NCBI RefSeq assembly: GCF_937976265.1
Contig: NZ_CALJRX010000172.1
Coordinates: 1-14,271 of the forward strand
Source of the DNA: an uncultured Haemophilus sp.
Lineage (GTDB): Bacteria; Pseudomonadota; Gammaproteobacteria; Enterobacterales; Pasteurellaceae
Direction: 5' to 3'
Length of the DNA stretch: 14,271 nt
The notes beneath the pieces were generated by a model. It searched no databases. It was not told where the DNA came from and saw only the letters and a list, made by a program, of their open reading frames with translations. The position numbers and the translations under genes are program-made. Below, piece by piece: positions 14,145-14,271 of this stretch (the stretch's first letter is position 1; the number at the start of each line of letters is the position of its first letter).

Positions 14145-14271
14145 CCAGAACAACCGTAGCGCTCCATAGTTAATCAAAAAAACTATGACAGTGTCGCCCC
14201 TTTCAAGTACGCCACCAACTAGCTGAAATGACTTTCAACTAATTTCGGCAATCATTCCTTTCTTTTTTCTT
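14145..14271 (-). ncRNA. Lysine riboswitch (L box), 3' portion
   Basis: On the minus strand, GCCGAAATTAGTTG...CAGCTAGTTGGTGGC (14249 down to 14211) makes a 10-bp stem with flanking GCCGA/GGC, like the conserved GCCGAAG helix of known L boxes. It is followed by ACTGTCATAGTT and AACTATGGAGCGCTAC (CATAGTT 14165-14171 paired with AACTATG 14181-14187; the conserved GGAGCGCTAC at 14156-14165), matching 'GCTGTCAAGAAA...TTTCTTGGAGGGCTAT' of B. subtilis lysC. The 5' half, with AGAGGTGC and the loop-E element, lies beyond 14271. When lysine binds, expression of the downstream transporter should fall. Confidence 0.9.

Overview
Almost all of this window (about 596-14271) is the chromosome of a Pasteurellaceae bacterium, most likely a Haemophilus close to H. 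influenzae or H. parainfluenzae. It has moderately AT-rich coding DNA, eleven exact copies of the Haemophilus-type DNA uptake signal (AAGTGCGGT or its complement, about one per 1.2 kb), and an xthA neighbourhood matching the Haemophilus HI0040-HI0042 cluster. Nothing visible fixes the species. The first ~594 bases look different: about a quarter G+C, no uptake signal, and one open frame rich in ATA, AGA and AAA codons encoding part of a radical SAM protein of the Elp3-like type. This suits a Fusobacterium- or Leptotrichia-like genome. The join is abrupt at the stop codon of lysO, so it is either a chimeric assembly or, less likely, a very recent insertion.

Layout. 1-594: foreign radical SAM fragment (-). 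595-1515: lysO, lysine exporter (-), with its own promoter. 1636-2727: aroG, DAHP synthase (-), with a TrpR-type operator upstream and an inverted pair of uptake signals as terminator. 3071-4532: htrA/degP-like periplasmic protease (+) behind a textbook sigma-E promoter. 4537-4563: hairpin terminator between convergent htrA and uvrB. 4568-6604: uvrB (-). 6605-7004: AT-rich intergenic region with three DnaA-box-like sites at 12-bp spacing and a strong tRNA promoter. 7005-7080: tRNA-Asn(GTT). 7213-8799: xthA (exonuclease III) followed by a DUF695/RraB-like protein (-). 9033-10343: CPA1 Na+/H+ antiporter (+). 10354-11031: HI0042-type pseudouridine synthase (-). 11050-12510: cardiolipin synthase (+). 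12532-12553: terminator. 12574-14091: NhaC-family lysine transporter (lysW type, -). 14145-14271: 3' part of a lysine riboswitch, cut by the window edge.

How the parts relate. The genes are mostly independent housekeeping units: aromatic amino acid entry, envelope stress, DNA repair, ion and lysine transport, and membrane lipid synthesis. The regulation is the most informative part. TrpR on aroG, sigma-E on htrA and a lysine riboswitch with a start-codon hairpin on the lysine importer are all readable directly. A lysine exporter and a lysine importer lie at opposite ends of the window. Uptake signals are used as terminator arms, as codons for Thr-Ala-Leu, and twice as the bases immediately before a start codon. 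I found no prophage, IS element, CRISPR array or defence system, and nothing that I would call an undescribed multi-gene system.
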